64,000 nt of DNA, from positions 1 to 64,000 of the forward strand of contig NZ_JANUCA010000009.1 in assembly GCF_024807145.1 (NCBI RefSeq), read 5' to 3'. This document shows, in pieces, positions 18,794 through 29,642 of the stretch; position 1 is the first letter of the stretch, and every line of letters begins with the position of its first letter. A program made the position numbers and the translations under genes. Source of the stretch: Microbacterium sp. AK031. Lineage in GTDB: Bacteria; Actinomycetota; Actinomycetes; Actinomycetales; Microbacteriaceae. The notes below the pieces were generated by a model. It worked only from the letters and a program-made list of their open reading frames with translations. It did not search any database and had not been told where the DNA came from.

Positions 18794-18797
<4 letters not shown>
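17241..18797 (+). CDS. Nucleoside ABC importer, fused tandem ATPase
   Basis: A 518-residue protein with two ATP-binding cassettes (about 1-240 and 255-500), the RbsA/YufO layout. The first has an intact Walker A, GENGAGKSTL, and a Walker B ending VLVFDEPTAVLTP. The second has a changed Walker A, GVQGNGQTEI, with Gln instead of Lys, a normal signature RLSGGNQQK and a Walker B-like FVAAQPTRGVD. The altered second site is the family norm and not damage. It overlaps the next permease gene by four bases. Confidence 0.95.
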
Positions 18798-20097
<1,300 letters not shown>

Positions 20098-20101
<4 letters not shown>

Positions 20102-21378
20102 CCGTCACAGCTGAAGCGGTGGTCAGCGATGAACAGCGTCGCGTCGCCATCACCTCCTGGAAGACGCCGATCATCTTCGGCCTGTTCACCGTGCTGTTCG
20201 CTCTGCTGCCGCTCATCGCCCCGCGCGAGGGCGACAGCACCTTCCGGCTCGTCCGCTCCGCGGACGCTGTCATCCAGCTGCCGGAGCTCGTGCTGCCCGC
20301 CAATGCCACGGCGTGGGTCGCCGTCGTCGTGCTCGCCGCGATCACCGCTCTGGCTGTGATGTGGACGCGCGCTCACCGACGGCTGCCGCTGTGGCTGACG
20401 GTCGTCTACGTGATCGTGCTTCTCGTCGGGTTCCTCGCCTGGGCATCCGCCGGCGGCACGCTGCCGATGATCGGACTGCTCGGCGGTGCGCTCGCACTCG
20501 CGACGCCCCTGATCTTCGGGGCTCTGGGCGGCGTGATCGGCGAGCGGGTCGGTGTCGTCAACATCGCGATCGAGGCGCAGTTGCTGGCCGGCGCCTTCAT
20601 GGCCGCGCTCGTCGGGTCGGCGACGAAGAACCCGTGGGCCGGCCTCGTCGCGGCGATGGTCGCCGGCGTGCTGGTCTCGCTCGTGCTCGCCGTGTTCGCG
20701 ATCACCTACTACGTCAACCAGGTGATCGTCGGCGTCGTGCTGAACGTGCTCGTGGCAGGGCTCACGACGTTCCTGTACCGCCAGGTGCTGGTCGCCAACC
20801 CCGAGACGCTGAACTCTCCGCCGCTGTTCCCGGTCATCCCGATCCCGCTGCTCAGCGAGATCCCCGTGCTGGGGCCCGTGTTGTTCCGCCAGACGATCAT
20901 CGTGTATCTGATGTACATCACGGTGTTCCTGGTCTGGTATGGCCTGTACCGCACCCGCTGGGGGCTGCGCCTTCGGGCTGTGGGTGAGCACCCGCAGGCT
21001 GCTGACACGGTCGGCATCAAAGTCGCACCAACGCGCTACTGGAACATGATGCTCGCCGGTGCCATCGCAGGCATGGGCGGTGCGTTCTATACGCTGGTCA
21101 CGAATCCGCAGTTCGGCCGTGAGATGACTGCCGGTGCGGGCTATATCGCACTGGCCGCGGTGATCTTCGGCAAGTGGGATCCGGTGCGTGCGACCCTGGC
21201 GGCGCTGCTGTTCGGCTTCGCCACCAACCTGCAGGGCGTGCTCTCGGTGATCGGATCGCCGGTGCCGAGCCAGTTCATGCTGATGCTGCCGTATGTCGTG
21301 ACGATCTTCGCGGTCGCCGGTCTCGTCGGACGTTCACGTCCGCCGGCGGCCTCCGGCGAGCCGTACATCAAGAGTTGA
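20098..21378 (+). CDS. Nucleoside ABC importer permease 2 (YufQ-like)
   Basis: A 426-residue permease of the same family as its neighbour, with ten or so hydrophobic segments. GGVIGERVGVVNIAIEAQLL near residues 145-165 and GLRLRAVGEHPQAADTVGIK are the family motifs. It has an N-terminal extension with three helices ahead of the conserved core, longer than the classic YufQ. It forms the heterodimeric channel with permease 1. Cytidine deaminase starts 21 bases later. Confidence 0.94.
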
Positions 21379-21399
21379 AGCACTGAGACCAGAGGGACA

Positions 21400-21798
21400 A
21401 TGACTGACATCGACTGGGACGAGCTGCGTCAGGTTGCGACCGACGCCATGCACAAGGCATACGCCCCGTATTCGCGGTACAAGGTGGGAGCTGCGGCTCT
21501 CGTGGATGACGGCCGCATCATCTCCGGCTGCAATGTGGAGAACGCCTCGTACGGTGTCGGGTTGTGCGCGGAGTGCGCGCTCGTCGGCGACCTGCACATG
21601 TCCGGCGGCGGACGCCTCGTGGCGTTCGTCTGCGTCAACAATGACGGGCAGACCATCATGCCGTGCGGCCGCTGCCGTCAGCTGCTCTTCGAGCACTCCA
21701 TGCCGGAGATGCTGCTGGAGACCGTGTCCGGTATCCGAACGATCGACGAGGTGCTGCCCGATGCGTTCGGTCCGCGCGATCTGGAGGACGTCCGATGA
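21400..21798 (+). CDS. cdd: Cytidine deaminase
   Basis: A 132-residue homotetrameric-type enzyme converting (deoxy)cytidine to (deoxy)uridine. The zinc site is formed by CAEC, containing the catalytic glutamate, and PCGRCRQ. YAPYSRYKVGAAAL and NVENASYG bind the nucleoside. The following deoA ATG overlaps its stop codon (ATGA). Uridine made here is split next by DeoA-type phosphorolysis. Confidence 0.96.
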   Translation: MTDIDWDELRQVATDAMHKAYAPYSRYKVGAAALVDDGRIISGCNVENASYGVGLCAECALVGDLHMSGGGRLVAFVCVNNDGQTIMPCGRCRQLLFEHSMPEMLLETVSGIRTIDEVLPDAFGPRDLEDVR

Positions 21799-23087
21799 GC
21801 GTGGAAGCATTCGACGCGATCGATGTCATCCGCGCGAAGCGCGACGGCGGTCAGGTTCCAGAGCCCGCCCTGCGCTGGATGGTCGACGCCTATACGCGCG
21901 GCTACGTGTCGGATGCGCAGATGGCCTCGTTCGCGATGGCGGTGTTCCAGCGGGGCATGCAGCGCGATGAGATCCGCGTGCTCACCGACGCCATGATCGC
22001 CTCGGGGGAGCGGATGAGCTTCGCGTCCCTCGGCAAGAAGACCGTCGACAAGCACTCCACCGGCGGAGTCGGCGACAAGATCACGCTGCCGCTTGCCCCG
22101 CTGGTGGCATGCTTCGGGGTCGCGGTGCCGCAGCTCAGCGGCCGCGGTCTCGGCCACACCGGCGGAACGCTCGACAAGCTCGAGTCGATCCCCGGCTGGC
22201 GGGCGGCGCTGAGCAACGAGGAGATGTTCGCGCAGATGCAGGGCGACGTCGGCGCGGTGATCTGCGCGGCTGGCTCGGGCCTCGCACCCGCAGACAAGAA
22301 GCTCTACGCCCTGCGCGACGTCACAGGCACCGTCGAGGCGATCCCGCTGATCGCCTCGAGCATCATGTCCAAGAAGATCGCCGAGGGCACGGATGCGCTT
22401 GTCCTGGATGTGAAGTTCGGCTCCGGCGCCTTCATGCAGGACATCGATCGCGCGCGCGAACTCGCAGAGACCATGGTCGCGCTCGGCACGGATTCCGGCG
22501 TCGCCACGACCGCCCTGCTCACCGACATGAACGTGCCGCTCGGTCTCGCGATCGGCAATGCCAACGAGGTGCGGGAGTCTGTCGAGATCCTCGCGGGCGG
22601 CGGACCGGCAGACGTGCGCGAGCTGACCGTGGCTCTGGCGCGCGAGATGCTCGCGCTCGCCGGGCACCCTGATGCGGACGTGGAGGCTGCACTGGATGAC
22701 GGCCGCGCGATGGACAGCTGGAAGGCGATGATCCGCGCGCAGGACGGCGATCCGGATGCTGCGCTGCCCACCGCGCGCGAGTCGCATGTCGTCATGGCTC
22801 CGGCTGACGGTGTCGTGACGGGCATGGACGCCCTGCCGTTCGGCATCTCGGCATGGCGCCTCGGCGCCGGGCGCGCCCGCGCCGAGGACCAGGTCGTGCA
22901 CGCTGCGGGCATCGACCTGCACGTCAAGCCCGGTGACCGCGTGACGGCGGGTCAGCCGCTCTTCACGCTCTCGGCAGAGGACGAGGCGCGCTTCCCCCGT
23001 GCGATCGAGGCGCTCGACGATGCATGGTCGCTCGGAGACACCGCGCCCGAGATCGGACCGCTCGTCCGCGAGCGCATCACGGCGTAG
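21795..23087 (+). CDS. deoA: Thymidine phosphorylase
   Basis: A 430-residue pyrimidine nucleoside phosphorylase producing base and (deoxy)ribose 1-phosphate. The N-terminal helical domain is followed by the phosphate motif KHSTGGVGDKITLPLAPLVA and GRGLGHTGGTLDKLESIPG, both classic for DeoA/Pdp. The C-terminal domain is of the PYNP_C type (GISAWRLGAGRARAEDQV). The chosen ATG overlaps the cdd stop; earlier in-frame starts fall inside cdd. Confidence 0.96.
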   Translation: MSVEAFDAIDVIRAKRDGGQVPEPALRWMVDAYTRGYVSDAQMASFAMAVFQRGMQRDEIRVLTDAMIASGERMSFASLGKKTVDKHSTGGVGDKITLPLAPLVACFGVAVPQLSGRGLGHTGGTLDKLESIPGWRAALSNEEMFAQMQGDVGAVICAAGSGLAPADKKLYALRDVTGTVEAIPLIASSIMSKKIAEGTDALVLDVKFGSGAFMQDIDRARELAETMVALGTDSGVATTALLTDMNVPLGLAIGNANEVRESVEILAGGGPADVRELTVALAREMLALAGHPDADVEAALDDGRAMDSWKAMIRAQDGDPDAALPTARESHVVMAPADGVVTGMDALPFGISAWRLGAGRARAEDQVVHAAGIDLHVKPGDRVTAGQPLFTLSAEDEARFPRAIEALDDAWSLGDTAPEIGPLVRERITA

Positions 23088-23144
23088 GCTGGAGGCGCCT
23101 TCGCCGAGTCAGTCGAGGCGCCGATTCCGAGAGGACACACATCC

Positions 23145-24263
23145 ATGTCGATCGCCGCCGACGGTGACAAGAAGCTGCAGGGCGTCTCCCTGCGCTCGCT
23201 GCCGAAGATCTCGCTGCACGACCATCTCGACGGGGCCGTTCGCCCGTCGACGATCATCGAGCTGGCCGAAGAAGCAGGCCTGCAACTGCCGGCGACCGAC
23301 GCACAGGCGCTCGGAGACTGGTTCACGGCGCAGAGCGATTCCGGATCGCTCGTGAACTATCTGAAGACGTTCGAGCTCACCGTCGGAGTGATGCAGACCG
23401 CCGAGAGCCTCACCCGCATCGCGCGCGAGTTCGTGGAGGATCTCGCAGAAGACGGCGTGATCTACGGCGAGGTGCGCTGGGCACCAGAGCAGCACCTCTC
23501 AGGTGGCCTGTCGCTGGATGATGCGGTCGAGGCGGTGCAGCAGGGGATCGAAGACGGTGAGGACGCTGTCGACCGTGCCGGGCGCAGCATCCGTGTCGGT
23601 CAGATCCTCAGCGCGATGCGTCAGAGCGACCGATCCCTCGAGATCGCAGAGCTCGCACTGGACAATCGCGAGAGCGGCGTGGTCGGTTTCGACATCGCCG
23701 GTCCGGAGGACGGATATCCCGCCTCCGACCATCGTGAGGCGTTCGATCTGCTCGCAGAGAACTTCTTCCCCGTCACCGTGCACGCAGGGGAGGCCGCCGG
23801 TCTCGCGTCGATCCGCAGCGCGCTGCTCGACGGCCGGGCGCTCCGCATCGGCCACGGCGTCCGCATCGTCAGCGATCTCGACGTCATCGAGCGAGAAGGC
23901 GATGAGGTCCAGGTCAGATTCGGCGATCTGGCTCGCTGGGTTCGCGATCGGGAGATCCCCCTCGAACTCTCGCCGTCCTCGAACGTGCACACGGGGGCGA
24001 TAGAGGCCTGGGGCACCGAGCTCGCCGATCACCCGTTCGACCTGCTGTACCAGCTGGGCTTCGCCGTCACGGTGAACGTCGACAACCGTACGATGAGCCG
24101 CACGTCCCTGACCAGGGAACTCGCGCTGCTCGTCGACGCGTTCGGCTACGACCTCGACGACCTGGAGGCATTCCAGTTCAACGCGGCATCGGCGGCGTTC
24201 CTGCCGGTCGAAGAACGCGAAGAGCTCGTCGAGATGATCGCCGAGGGGTTCCAGATCGACTGA
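23145..24263 (+). CDS. add: Adenosine deaminase
   Basis: A 372-residue zinc amidohydrolase converting (deoxy)adenosine to (deoxy)inosine. The first zinc motif is LHDHLDGAVRP, the catalytic His/Glu lie in VHAGEAAG, and the C-terminal metal Asp is in VNVDNRTMS. The ATG has GAGAGGAC upstream at good spacing. Inosine would be split by the purine nucleoside phosphorylase at 38052. It is in line with deoA and 15 bases before the kinase gene. Confidence 0.95.
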   Translation: MSIAADGDKKLQGVSLRSLPKISLHDHLDGAVRPSTIIELAEEAGLQLPATDAQALGDWFTAQSDSGSLVNYLKTFELTVGVMQTAESLTRIAREFVEDLAEDGVIYGEVRWAPEQHLSGGLSLDDAVEAVQQGIEDGEDAVDRAGRSIRVGQILSAMRQSDRSLEIAELALDNRESGVVGFDIAGPEDGYPASDHREAFDLLAENFFPVTVHAGEAAGLASIRSALLDGRALRIGHGVRIVSDLDVIEREGDEVQVRFGDLARWVRDREIPLELSPSSNVHTGAIEAWGTELADHPFDLLYQLGFAVTVNVDNRTMSRTSLTRELALLVDAFGYDLDDLEAFQFNAASAAFLPVEEREELVEMIAEGFQID

Positions 24264-24278
24264 ACGGACGTATCAGCC

Positions 24279-25136
24279 ATGACCGCACCTGCTGTGTTCA
24301 TCGCCGGCCCGGCATCCTGGAACTCGATCGTCGTCCTGGATCGGCTCCCCGATCCGGCCCCGCACATGCAGTTCGCCGAGGACAGCTGGGAGACGGTGGG
24401 TGGCACGAGTGCGGGCAAGGCGCTCAGCCTCGCAGCGCTGGGAACCTCGGCAATGTTGTACGCGCTCATCGGCGACGATGAGCCCGGACGCAAGGTCGAC
24501 GCGGCGTTGGCCTCAGCCGGAATCGAGGTGCGCTGGGGACCGAGCAGCACGACCGAGCGCCACCTCAACCTGATGACCCGTGCGGGGGAGCGTGTCTCGC
24601 TCTATCTGTCCGGGGTGTCCGAGCAGACGGCGGCGGTGCCTGAGGATGTTCGCCGTGCGATGACGGATGCCGAGATCATCGTGCTCGATCTCGCGGCAGA
24701 GCCCCTGCGGCTGCTCCCGCTCGCGAAGGCGAGTGGGCGGCCGGTGTGGGTGGACGTGCACGACTACGACGGCGACGCCGCGTTCCATCGTCCGTTCCTC
24801 GAAGCGGCCGACGCGATCTTCTGCAATGCAGACAATCTGGCCGATCCGGTCGGGTTCCTGCGATCGCGTGTCGCCGCTGGAGCGTCGTTCGGAGTCTGCA
24901 CGCTCGGCGCGGAAGGTGCGGTGGCCGTCGATGCGGAGGGCCAGACGTACCGGGTGGATGCCGTGCCGGTGGATGTCGTGGACACCAACGGCGCCGGCGA
25001 CGCGTTCTTCGCCGGAGTTCTGGCCGCACGACTGGCGGGCGCGACGCTCCCGCAGACACTCGCGTCGGGTGCGTCGTCAGCCTCGACGGCGCTCGGCAGC
25101 AGGCACCTGCATCCGCTGCTCGACCGCGCGCTCTGA
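24279..25136 (+). CDS. PfkB-family carbohydrate/nucleoside kinase
   Basis: A 285-residue ribokinase-like protein. The N-terminal GGTSAGKALSLAALG matches the first PfkB signature and VDTNGAGDAFFAGVLAARL near residue 230 is the second, with the catalytic Asp of GAGD. The substrate is not readable from sequence. Its place at the end of a nucleoside uptake and breakdown run suggests ribose, deoxyribose or a nucleoside as substrate. Its stop codon lies in the first copy of a four-fold 16-bp repeat. Confidence 0.88.
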   Translation: MTAPAVFIAGPASWNSIVVLDRLPDPAPHMQFAEDSWETVGGTSAGKALSLAALGTSAMLYALIGDDEPGRKVDAALASAGIEVRWGPSSTTERHLNLMTRAGERVSLYLSGVSEQTAAVPEDVRRAMTDAEIIVLDLAAEPLRLLPLAKASGRPVWVDVHDYDGDAAFHRPFLEAADAIFCNADNLADPVGFLRSRVAAGASFGVCTLGAEGAVAVDAEGQTYRVDAVPVDVVDTNGAGDAFFAGVLAARLAGATLPQTLASGASSASTALGSRHLHPLLDRAL

Positions 25137-25195
25137 ACTGGGCTCGCTCTGAACTGGGCTCGCTCTGAACTGGGCTCGCTCTGAACTGGGCGCGC
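25132..25195. repeat. Four tandem copies of a 16-bp unit at the end of the PfkB gene
   Basis: The unit TCTGAACTGGGCTCGC occurs four times head to tail; the last copy differs by one base (GCG for CTC region). The first copy includes the kinase stop codon TGA, and each further copy carries the same TGA. It fills the gap to the convergent epimerase gene and is followed by a weak GGGCGC/GCGCCC hairpin at 25188-25214. Confidence 0.95.
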
Positions 25196-25216
25196 TCCGG
25201 GTTTCGGGGCGCCCGA

Positions 25217-26173
25217 TCAGCGCATGCGCGCGACGGCGTGCGGATGCGTCGCCAGATACTCCTCGAACGCTTCGCGACTCGTGCGCGTGGGCGTGAATCC
25301 GAATTCGCGCTTCAACCGGGCGTTGGCGAGCACCGGTCGATATCGGAGGAAGGGCACCTTCTCGGGGCCGTGCTCCGTGAGGCGCAGCATCCGACCGACT
25401 CTGAGGAGCACAGCGAGCACGGACGCCGGGACGGTGAGCAGGGGCTTGCCGAGTCGTGATGCGATCTCGGGTACCGTCATCCGGCCGTCGCCCGCGACGT
25501 TGAAGATCCCCGCCGGGCCGTCTGTCGCTGCGCGCACCATGGCGGCAGCGACGTCATCCACCCACGCGAAGACGAACGGCGAGTCCGCCCCTGTGATCCG
25601 CAGGATGCGGCGCGCATCCCAGAGCGAAGTGATCTGATTCTGCACGGTGGGGCCCAGGATCGTGCCGATCCGGAAGATCACCTGCTCCAGTTCGGGATGC
25701 GATGACCTGTATTCGGTGAGCATCTCCTCGACCAGGCGCTTGTGCCGCGAGTACGGAAAAGCATCGTTGCCGCGCAGCGGCTGGTCCTCATCGATCCACT
25801 CGGGGTTGTCAGGGTGGTAGCCGTACGCCGCTCCGGAGCTGGAGACGACGACACGACGCACGCCGCTCTCGACACAGGCGGCGAGCACATTCGCCGACCC
25901 GGTGACATCCACCCGGTATTCGAGATGCACGTCGCGGCCCGGGTTCACGATCGCCGCGAGGTGCACGACGGTGTCGATGCGGTGTTCGCGGAGCACAGGA
26001 CCGATCGCCGTGGGGTCCGTCACATCGAGCACGACGGGGAGCACGCCGGGCGACGTGACACCTTCCTTCAGATCGGCCGCCACGATCAGCTCGACGTCGC
26101 TTCGCGCAGCCAGCGCCGCTGCGACGTGCGATCCGAGGAACCCGCCACCGCCGGTGATGAGTACGCGCGTCAA
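25217..26173 (-). CDS. NAD-dependent epimerase/dehydratase (extended SDR)
   Basis: A 318-residue extended short-chain dehydrogenase. VLITGGGGFLGSHVAAAL is the N-terminal cofactor motif, VVHLAAIVNPG follows, and the catalytic pair is in PYSRHK (YxxxK) near residue 145, with a serine in VVSSSGAAYGY. The TTG at 26173 is chosen because it forms a TTGA overlap with the stop of the upstream transporter gene and gives the correct N-terminus; the frame beyond it lies wholly inside that gene. The substrate is unknown. Confidence 0.85.
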   Translation of the reverse strand: MTRVLITGGGGFLGSHVAAALAARSDVELIVAADLKEGVTSPGVLPVVLDVTDPTAIGPVLREHRIDTVVHLAAIVNPGRDVHLEYRVDVTGSANVLAACVESGVRRVVVSSSGAAYGYHPDNPEWIDEDQPLRGNDAFPYSRHKRLVEEMLTEYRSSHPELEQVIFRIGTILGPTVQNQITSLWDARRILRITGADSPFVFAWVDDVAAAMVRAATDGPAGIFNVAGDGRMTVPEIASRLGKPLLTVPASVLAVLLRVGRMLRLTEHGPEKVPFLRYRPVLANARLKREFGFTPTRTSREAFEEYLATHPHAVARMR

Positions 26174-27129
26174 GGCGTGGTCCCGGCTTCGAGGGTCGCG
26201 TTCCCCGTGCTGTCGCCGTTCGTCGAGCCGGTGCGCCGCTTCGTATGCCGCGCCCAGAGGCCGGCGAGGACCAGGCCTGCCACGATGTCCCAGATACCCC
26301 ACCACCCGGCGACGATCGCCATGCCACCGAGGCCGCCGAAGAACGCGAAGACGAGTCCGAGTCCGAGCCCGGCGTTGCGGATGCCGACCTCGAAGGTCAT
26401 CGCCTTGCGCTCCCTCGTGCCGAGGCCGCCGAGAACAGCTGTGCTGTAGCCGAGCGCGAGAGCGGTGGCATCGTGCACGGTCACCACGAGGATGACGATG
26501 CCGAGCACCGAGATGAACACCGCCCAATTGCCGACCAGCGCGCCGATGATGAATCCGACCAGCGCTAGCAGGCTGAACCACTTCACGAAGGGTTGCACAC
26601 GGGCAGCGAACCCCGGGAGCTTCGCGCGCAGCAGCAATCCGATCGCGAAGGGCAGGCCCACGATGAGGAAGATCTCCAGCAGCATTTTCCACGGGTCCAA
26701 TGCCACTTCGCGCAGCAGGTCACGGGCTGTCGGATGCAGTGATCCCCAGAACGCGATGCTCAGCGGCATCGCCACGATGTACACCAGGTTGCCTACCGCT
26801 GTCATGGACACCGACAGTGCGACGTTGCCTCCGGAGCGATGCGTGAGCACCTGCGAGATGTTCCCTGGTGGGCAACAGGCGACGAGGATCATGCCGAGCG
26901 CCATGGACGGCGTCACCGGCAGCACGAGGGTGAGCAGGAATGTCACGACCGGGAGCAGGAGGAGCTGGGCGAGGATCGCGATGATGAACGGCTTCGGATG
27001 CCGTGCTACCACGCGAAAGTCGCTGGGGGACGTGTCGAGGGCGATCCCGAGCATGATGAGCCCGAGCACGACGTTCAGGATCGTGAGGGTGCCCGGCGTG
27101 AAGCTCAGGACGACGTCATCGACGTTCAC
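26170..27129 (-). CDS. Bile acid:sodium symporter (BASS) family transporter
   Basis: A 319-residue membrane protein with nine or ten hydrophobic segments. The family motifs are LVACCPPGNISQVLTHRSGG near residue 80 and EVGIRNAGLGLGLVFAFFGG near residue 250, both lining the sodium and substrate sites. Relatives move organic acids, steroids or pantoate-like compounds with Na+. It overlaps the monooxygenase and epimerase genes by four bases each, so it probably carries the substrate or product of these enzymes (inference). Confidence 0.9.
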   Translation of the reverse strand: MNVDDVVLSFTPGTLTILNVVLGLIMLGIALDTSPSDFRVVARHPKPFIIAILAQLLLLPVVTFLLTLVLPVTPSMALGMILVACCPPGNISQVLTHRSGGNVALSVSMTAVGNLVYIVAMPLSIAFWGSLHPTARDLLREVALDPWKMLLEIFLIVGLPFAIGLLLRAKLPGFAARVQPFVKWFSLLALVGFIIGALVGNWAVFISVLGIVILVVTVHDATALALGYSTAVLGGLGTRERKAMTFEVGIRNAGLGLGLVFAFFGGLGGMAIVAGWWGIWDIVAGLVLAGLWARHTKRRTGSTNGDSTGNATLEAGTTP

Positions 27130-28418
27130 CGTGTTCGCTCCAGTGCGTCGCGCTCATGGCGCACTGCGGCGCGGTACGCGTGGTTGTTCACGTAGTACGC
27201 CATGCGATCGAGACCGAGGTAGTGGTAGCCGCCGGTGACATCCGGCCATGGACTGCCGGTCACACGTTCCCGGAACAGCTTCGCGTTCTCAGGAGACCTC
27301 TCGGATGCGGCGAGGTAGCTCGCCAGCAGCTCGGCCTGCTCGAATCGACCCTGCCATCCGATTCCGGATGCCTCGATCATTCCCATCATGTACAGGCCGT
27401 TGAAGGTTGCAGGGAACATGTTGAGGAACAGCCGTGGCGACGGGCCGCGCCAGTGCAGGTGCTCCCGATCGACGAACGGGTAGTCGAGACGGTACCCGGT
27501 TGCGAGCATGACGAGGTCGTAGTCACCGCTGGAACCGTCGCGGAACCGCGCGGTGTGCCCGTCGAACCGCTCGATGTCGGCGCGCACCCGCAGGTCGCCC
27601 TGACCGAGATGGTTCAGCACCATCGTGTTGACGATCGGGTGCGATTCGTAGATGCGATAGTCGGGCTTGGGGAATCCGAATCGCACCGGGTCGCCGGTGA
27701 ACGCCTTCAGCACGCGGGAGTCCAGCGCCTGCTTGATGCGAGCGGGAAGCGGCCGCCCCTGATTGAGCGTGTCGCTGGGCTTGCCGAACAGATAGCGCGG
27801 CACGAAATAGTAGCCGCGGCGCACGCTCATGTCGATGGATGCCGCGTGGTGCACGGCATCCACTGCGAGGTCGCAACCGGAGTTCCCTGCACCGACGATG
27901 AGCACCCGCCGACCGTCCAGCTGCGCAGCACTCTTATATGCACTTGTGTGCATGAGTTCTCCATCGAACTCTCCGACGAATGACGGTACATTCGGCTCCG
28001 CGAGGGTGCCGATCGCGATGACGACGCCTTCATACCAGCGTGTGCTCGTGCCGTCAGGCCCCGTGGAAGTGAGATCCCATCCGCCGTCACGCGGTTCGAG
28101 GCGAGTGACGCGGGTGTCGAAACGGAACCGCGACGTGAGTCCGAAGTGATCCGCGTAGGAGCGGAAGTAGTCGCGCAGCACCCGATGACTCGGATAGTCG
28201 GCGTCGCTGTCCATCGGGAACTCGGCGAACTCGGTCGTCGTGCGTGATGAGATCAGGTGCGCTGACTCGTACATCGTACTGCGCGGGTTCGTGATGTCCC
28301 AGAGGCCACCGACGCCGTGCGACGCCTCGAAGCCGTCGATCTCGATGCCCTGCACCTGCAGCGCCCGCGCCGTGGCCAGGCCCGACGGCCCTGCGCCGAT
28401 GACGGCGTATCTGCTCAT
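27126..28418 (-). CDS. Flavin-containing monooxygenase
   Basis: A 430-residue class B flavoprotein monooxygenase. The FAD motif is AVIGAGPSGLATARAL, the NADPH motif is VLIVGAGNSGCDLA near residue 180, the FMO fingerprint FDGELMHTSAY (FxGxxxHxxxY) lies before it, and VMLATGYRLDYPF is the LATGY motif. The Tyr rather than Trp in the fingerprint favours N/S-oxygenating FMO over Baeyer-Villiger enzymes. It is the first gene of the trio with the BASS transporter and SDR. Confidence 0.92.
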   Translation of the reverse strand: MSRYAVIGAGPSGLATARALQVQGIEIDGFEASHGVGGLWDITNPRSTMYESAHLISSRTTTEFAEFPMDSDADYPSHRVLRDYFRSYADHFGLTSRFRFDTRVTRLEPRDGGWDLTSTGPDGTSTRWYEGVVIAIGTLAEPNVPSFVGEFDGELMHTSAYKSAAQLDGRRVLIVGAGNSGCDLAVDAVHHAASIDMSVRRGYYFVPRYLFGKPSDTLNQGRPLPARIKQALDSRVLKAFTGDPVRFGFPKPDYRIYESHPIVNTMVLNHLGQGDLRVRADIERFDGHTARFRDGSSGDYDLVMLATGYRLDYPFVDREHLHWRGPSPRLFLNMFPATFNGLYMMGMIEASGIGWQGRFEQAELLASYLAASERSPENAKLFRERVTGSPWPDVTGGYHYLGLDRMAYYVNNHAYRAAVRHERDALERTR

Positions 28419-28496
28419 GATGCTCCCCGCACGACGGTGTGTTCGATCTGTCGCCCCCCAGGCTCGATCGTAGCGGCATCGTCGTGCAGGAAGTCG

Positions 28497-29642
28497 TCAG
28501 ATCGTGCGGAGCTCCTCTTGCCGTGCGGCGAACACCTCGTGCACGGCGTCGAAGAGCGGATGCTCCGGCTCCAGTCCGGTGATCGTCGCGGTGAGCACGT
28601 CCGCGTCCTCGCTGTGCAGCATCCGCTGAAGTTCTACGGACTGCTCATCAGAGGGATCGTCGAAGGCGATCGCGGCCGCGACGGCTGCGACCAGAGCCGA
28701 GGTCGACAGCCCTTGCTCTGCTGCCTGGATGGCCGGACCGATGAAGCGTTCGTTGCGTGAGAGCTTGCGCAGCGGCTGGCGCCCGACGCGCTGCACCGTG
28801 TCGACGAGTTCGGGGTTGCGGAAGCGTTCGAGGATCGTGGCGCGGTAGTCAGCGAGTTCCGCAGGATCCAGACCGTGCACGGCGCTGAGCACCGCCGACG
28901 TCTCCTCCAGTGCCGCGCCGACGCGTGCGGCGATCGACGGATCGGCGAGGGCGTCGGAGATGCGCTTGTGGCCCGCCTGCGCGCCGAAGTACGCGGTCGC
29001 CGCGTGGCCGGTGTTGACGGTGAACAGCTTGCGCTCGATGTACGGGCGGAGGTCGTCGACGAAGTGCGCGCCGGGGATGTTCGGCAGGTCGTCGCCGAAT
29101 GGACCGGACTCGATCGCCCACTCGAAGTATGGCTCGACGGTGACATCGACGCCGCCGCCGGGGGGCTGCGCCGGCACGATGCGGTCGACGGCGGTGTTCG
29201 CGAACACCGCGCCATCCGCCGCCGACGGATCCAGCTTCTCGATCTCGGCGCGCAGCTGATCCGTCGCGCCGATCGCGTTCTCGCACGCCATGATCTTCAG
29301 CGGTGCGCGCTCGGGGGAGCGGCGAGTGAGGCCGGCGACTATCGCGGGTGCGATGAAGCGCAGCATGGTCGGACCGACGGCGCACGTCACGACGTCGGCG
29401 GTGGCCACCTCTTCGGCGACGGCATCCGGGTCCGTCTTGCTGTTCACGGCTCGATAACCGGTGACCACCCGATCGACACCGCCGGGGCCGGCCTCATGCA
29501 CCGTGTACGACTCGGTGGCATTGATCGCGTCCACCAGTGCATCGGCGACATCCGAGAAGACGAGTTCGTAACCGCCCTCGTGCAGCAGCAGTCCAACGAA
29601 GCCACGGCCGATGTTCCCGGCGCCGAAGTGGACGGCTTTCAT
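28497..29642 (-). CDS. mtlD: Mannitol-1-phosphate 5-dehydrogenase
   Basis: A 381-residue NAD-dependent polyol dehydrogenase converting mannitol 1-phosphate to fructose 6-phosphate. It begins [20 protein letters not shown] (cofactor loop), contains [11 protein letters not shown] and the catalytic-lysine region [17 protein letters not shown] near residue 200. Its ATG overlaps the mtlF stop by four bases. It is the last gene of the PTS run; 78 bases separate it from the monooxygenase. Confidence 0.96.
   Translation of the reverse strand: MKAVHFGAGNIGRGFVGLLLHEGGYELVFSDVADALVDAINATESYTVHEAGPGGVDRVVTGYRAVNSKTDPDAVAEEVATADVVTCAVGPTMLRFIAPAIVAGLTRRSPERAPLKIMACENAIGATDQLRAEIEKLDPSAADGAVFANTAVDRIVPAQPPGGGVDVTVEPYFEWAIESGPFGDDLPNIPGAHFVDDLRPYIERKLFTVNTGHAATAYFGAQAGHKRISDALADPSIAARVGAALEETSAVLSAVHGLDPAELADYRATILERFRNPELVDTVQRVGRQPLRKLSRNERFIGPAIQAAEQGLSTSALVAAVAAAIAFDDPSDEQSVELQRMLHSEDADVLTATITGLEPEHPLFDAVHEVFAARQEELRTI

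Noticed and set aside
25132..25195. Possible CRISPR array
   Set aside because: The 16-bp units are directly adjacent with no spacers and no cas genes are near.
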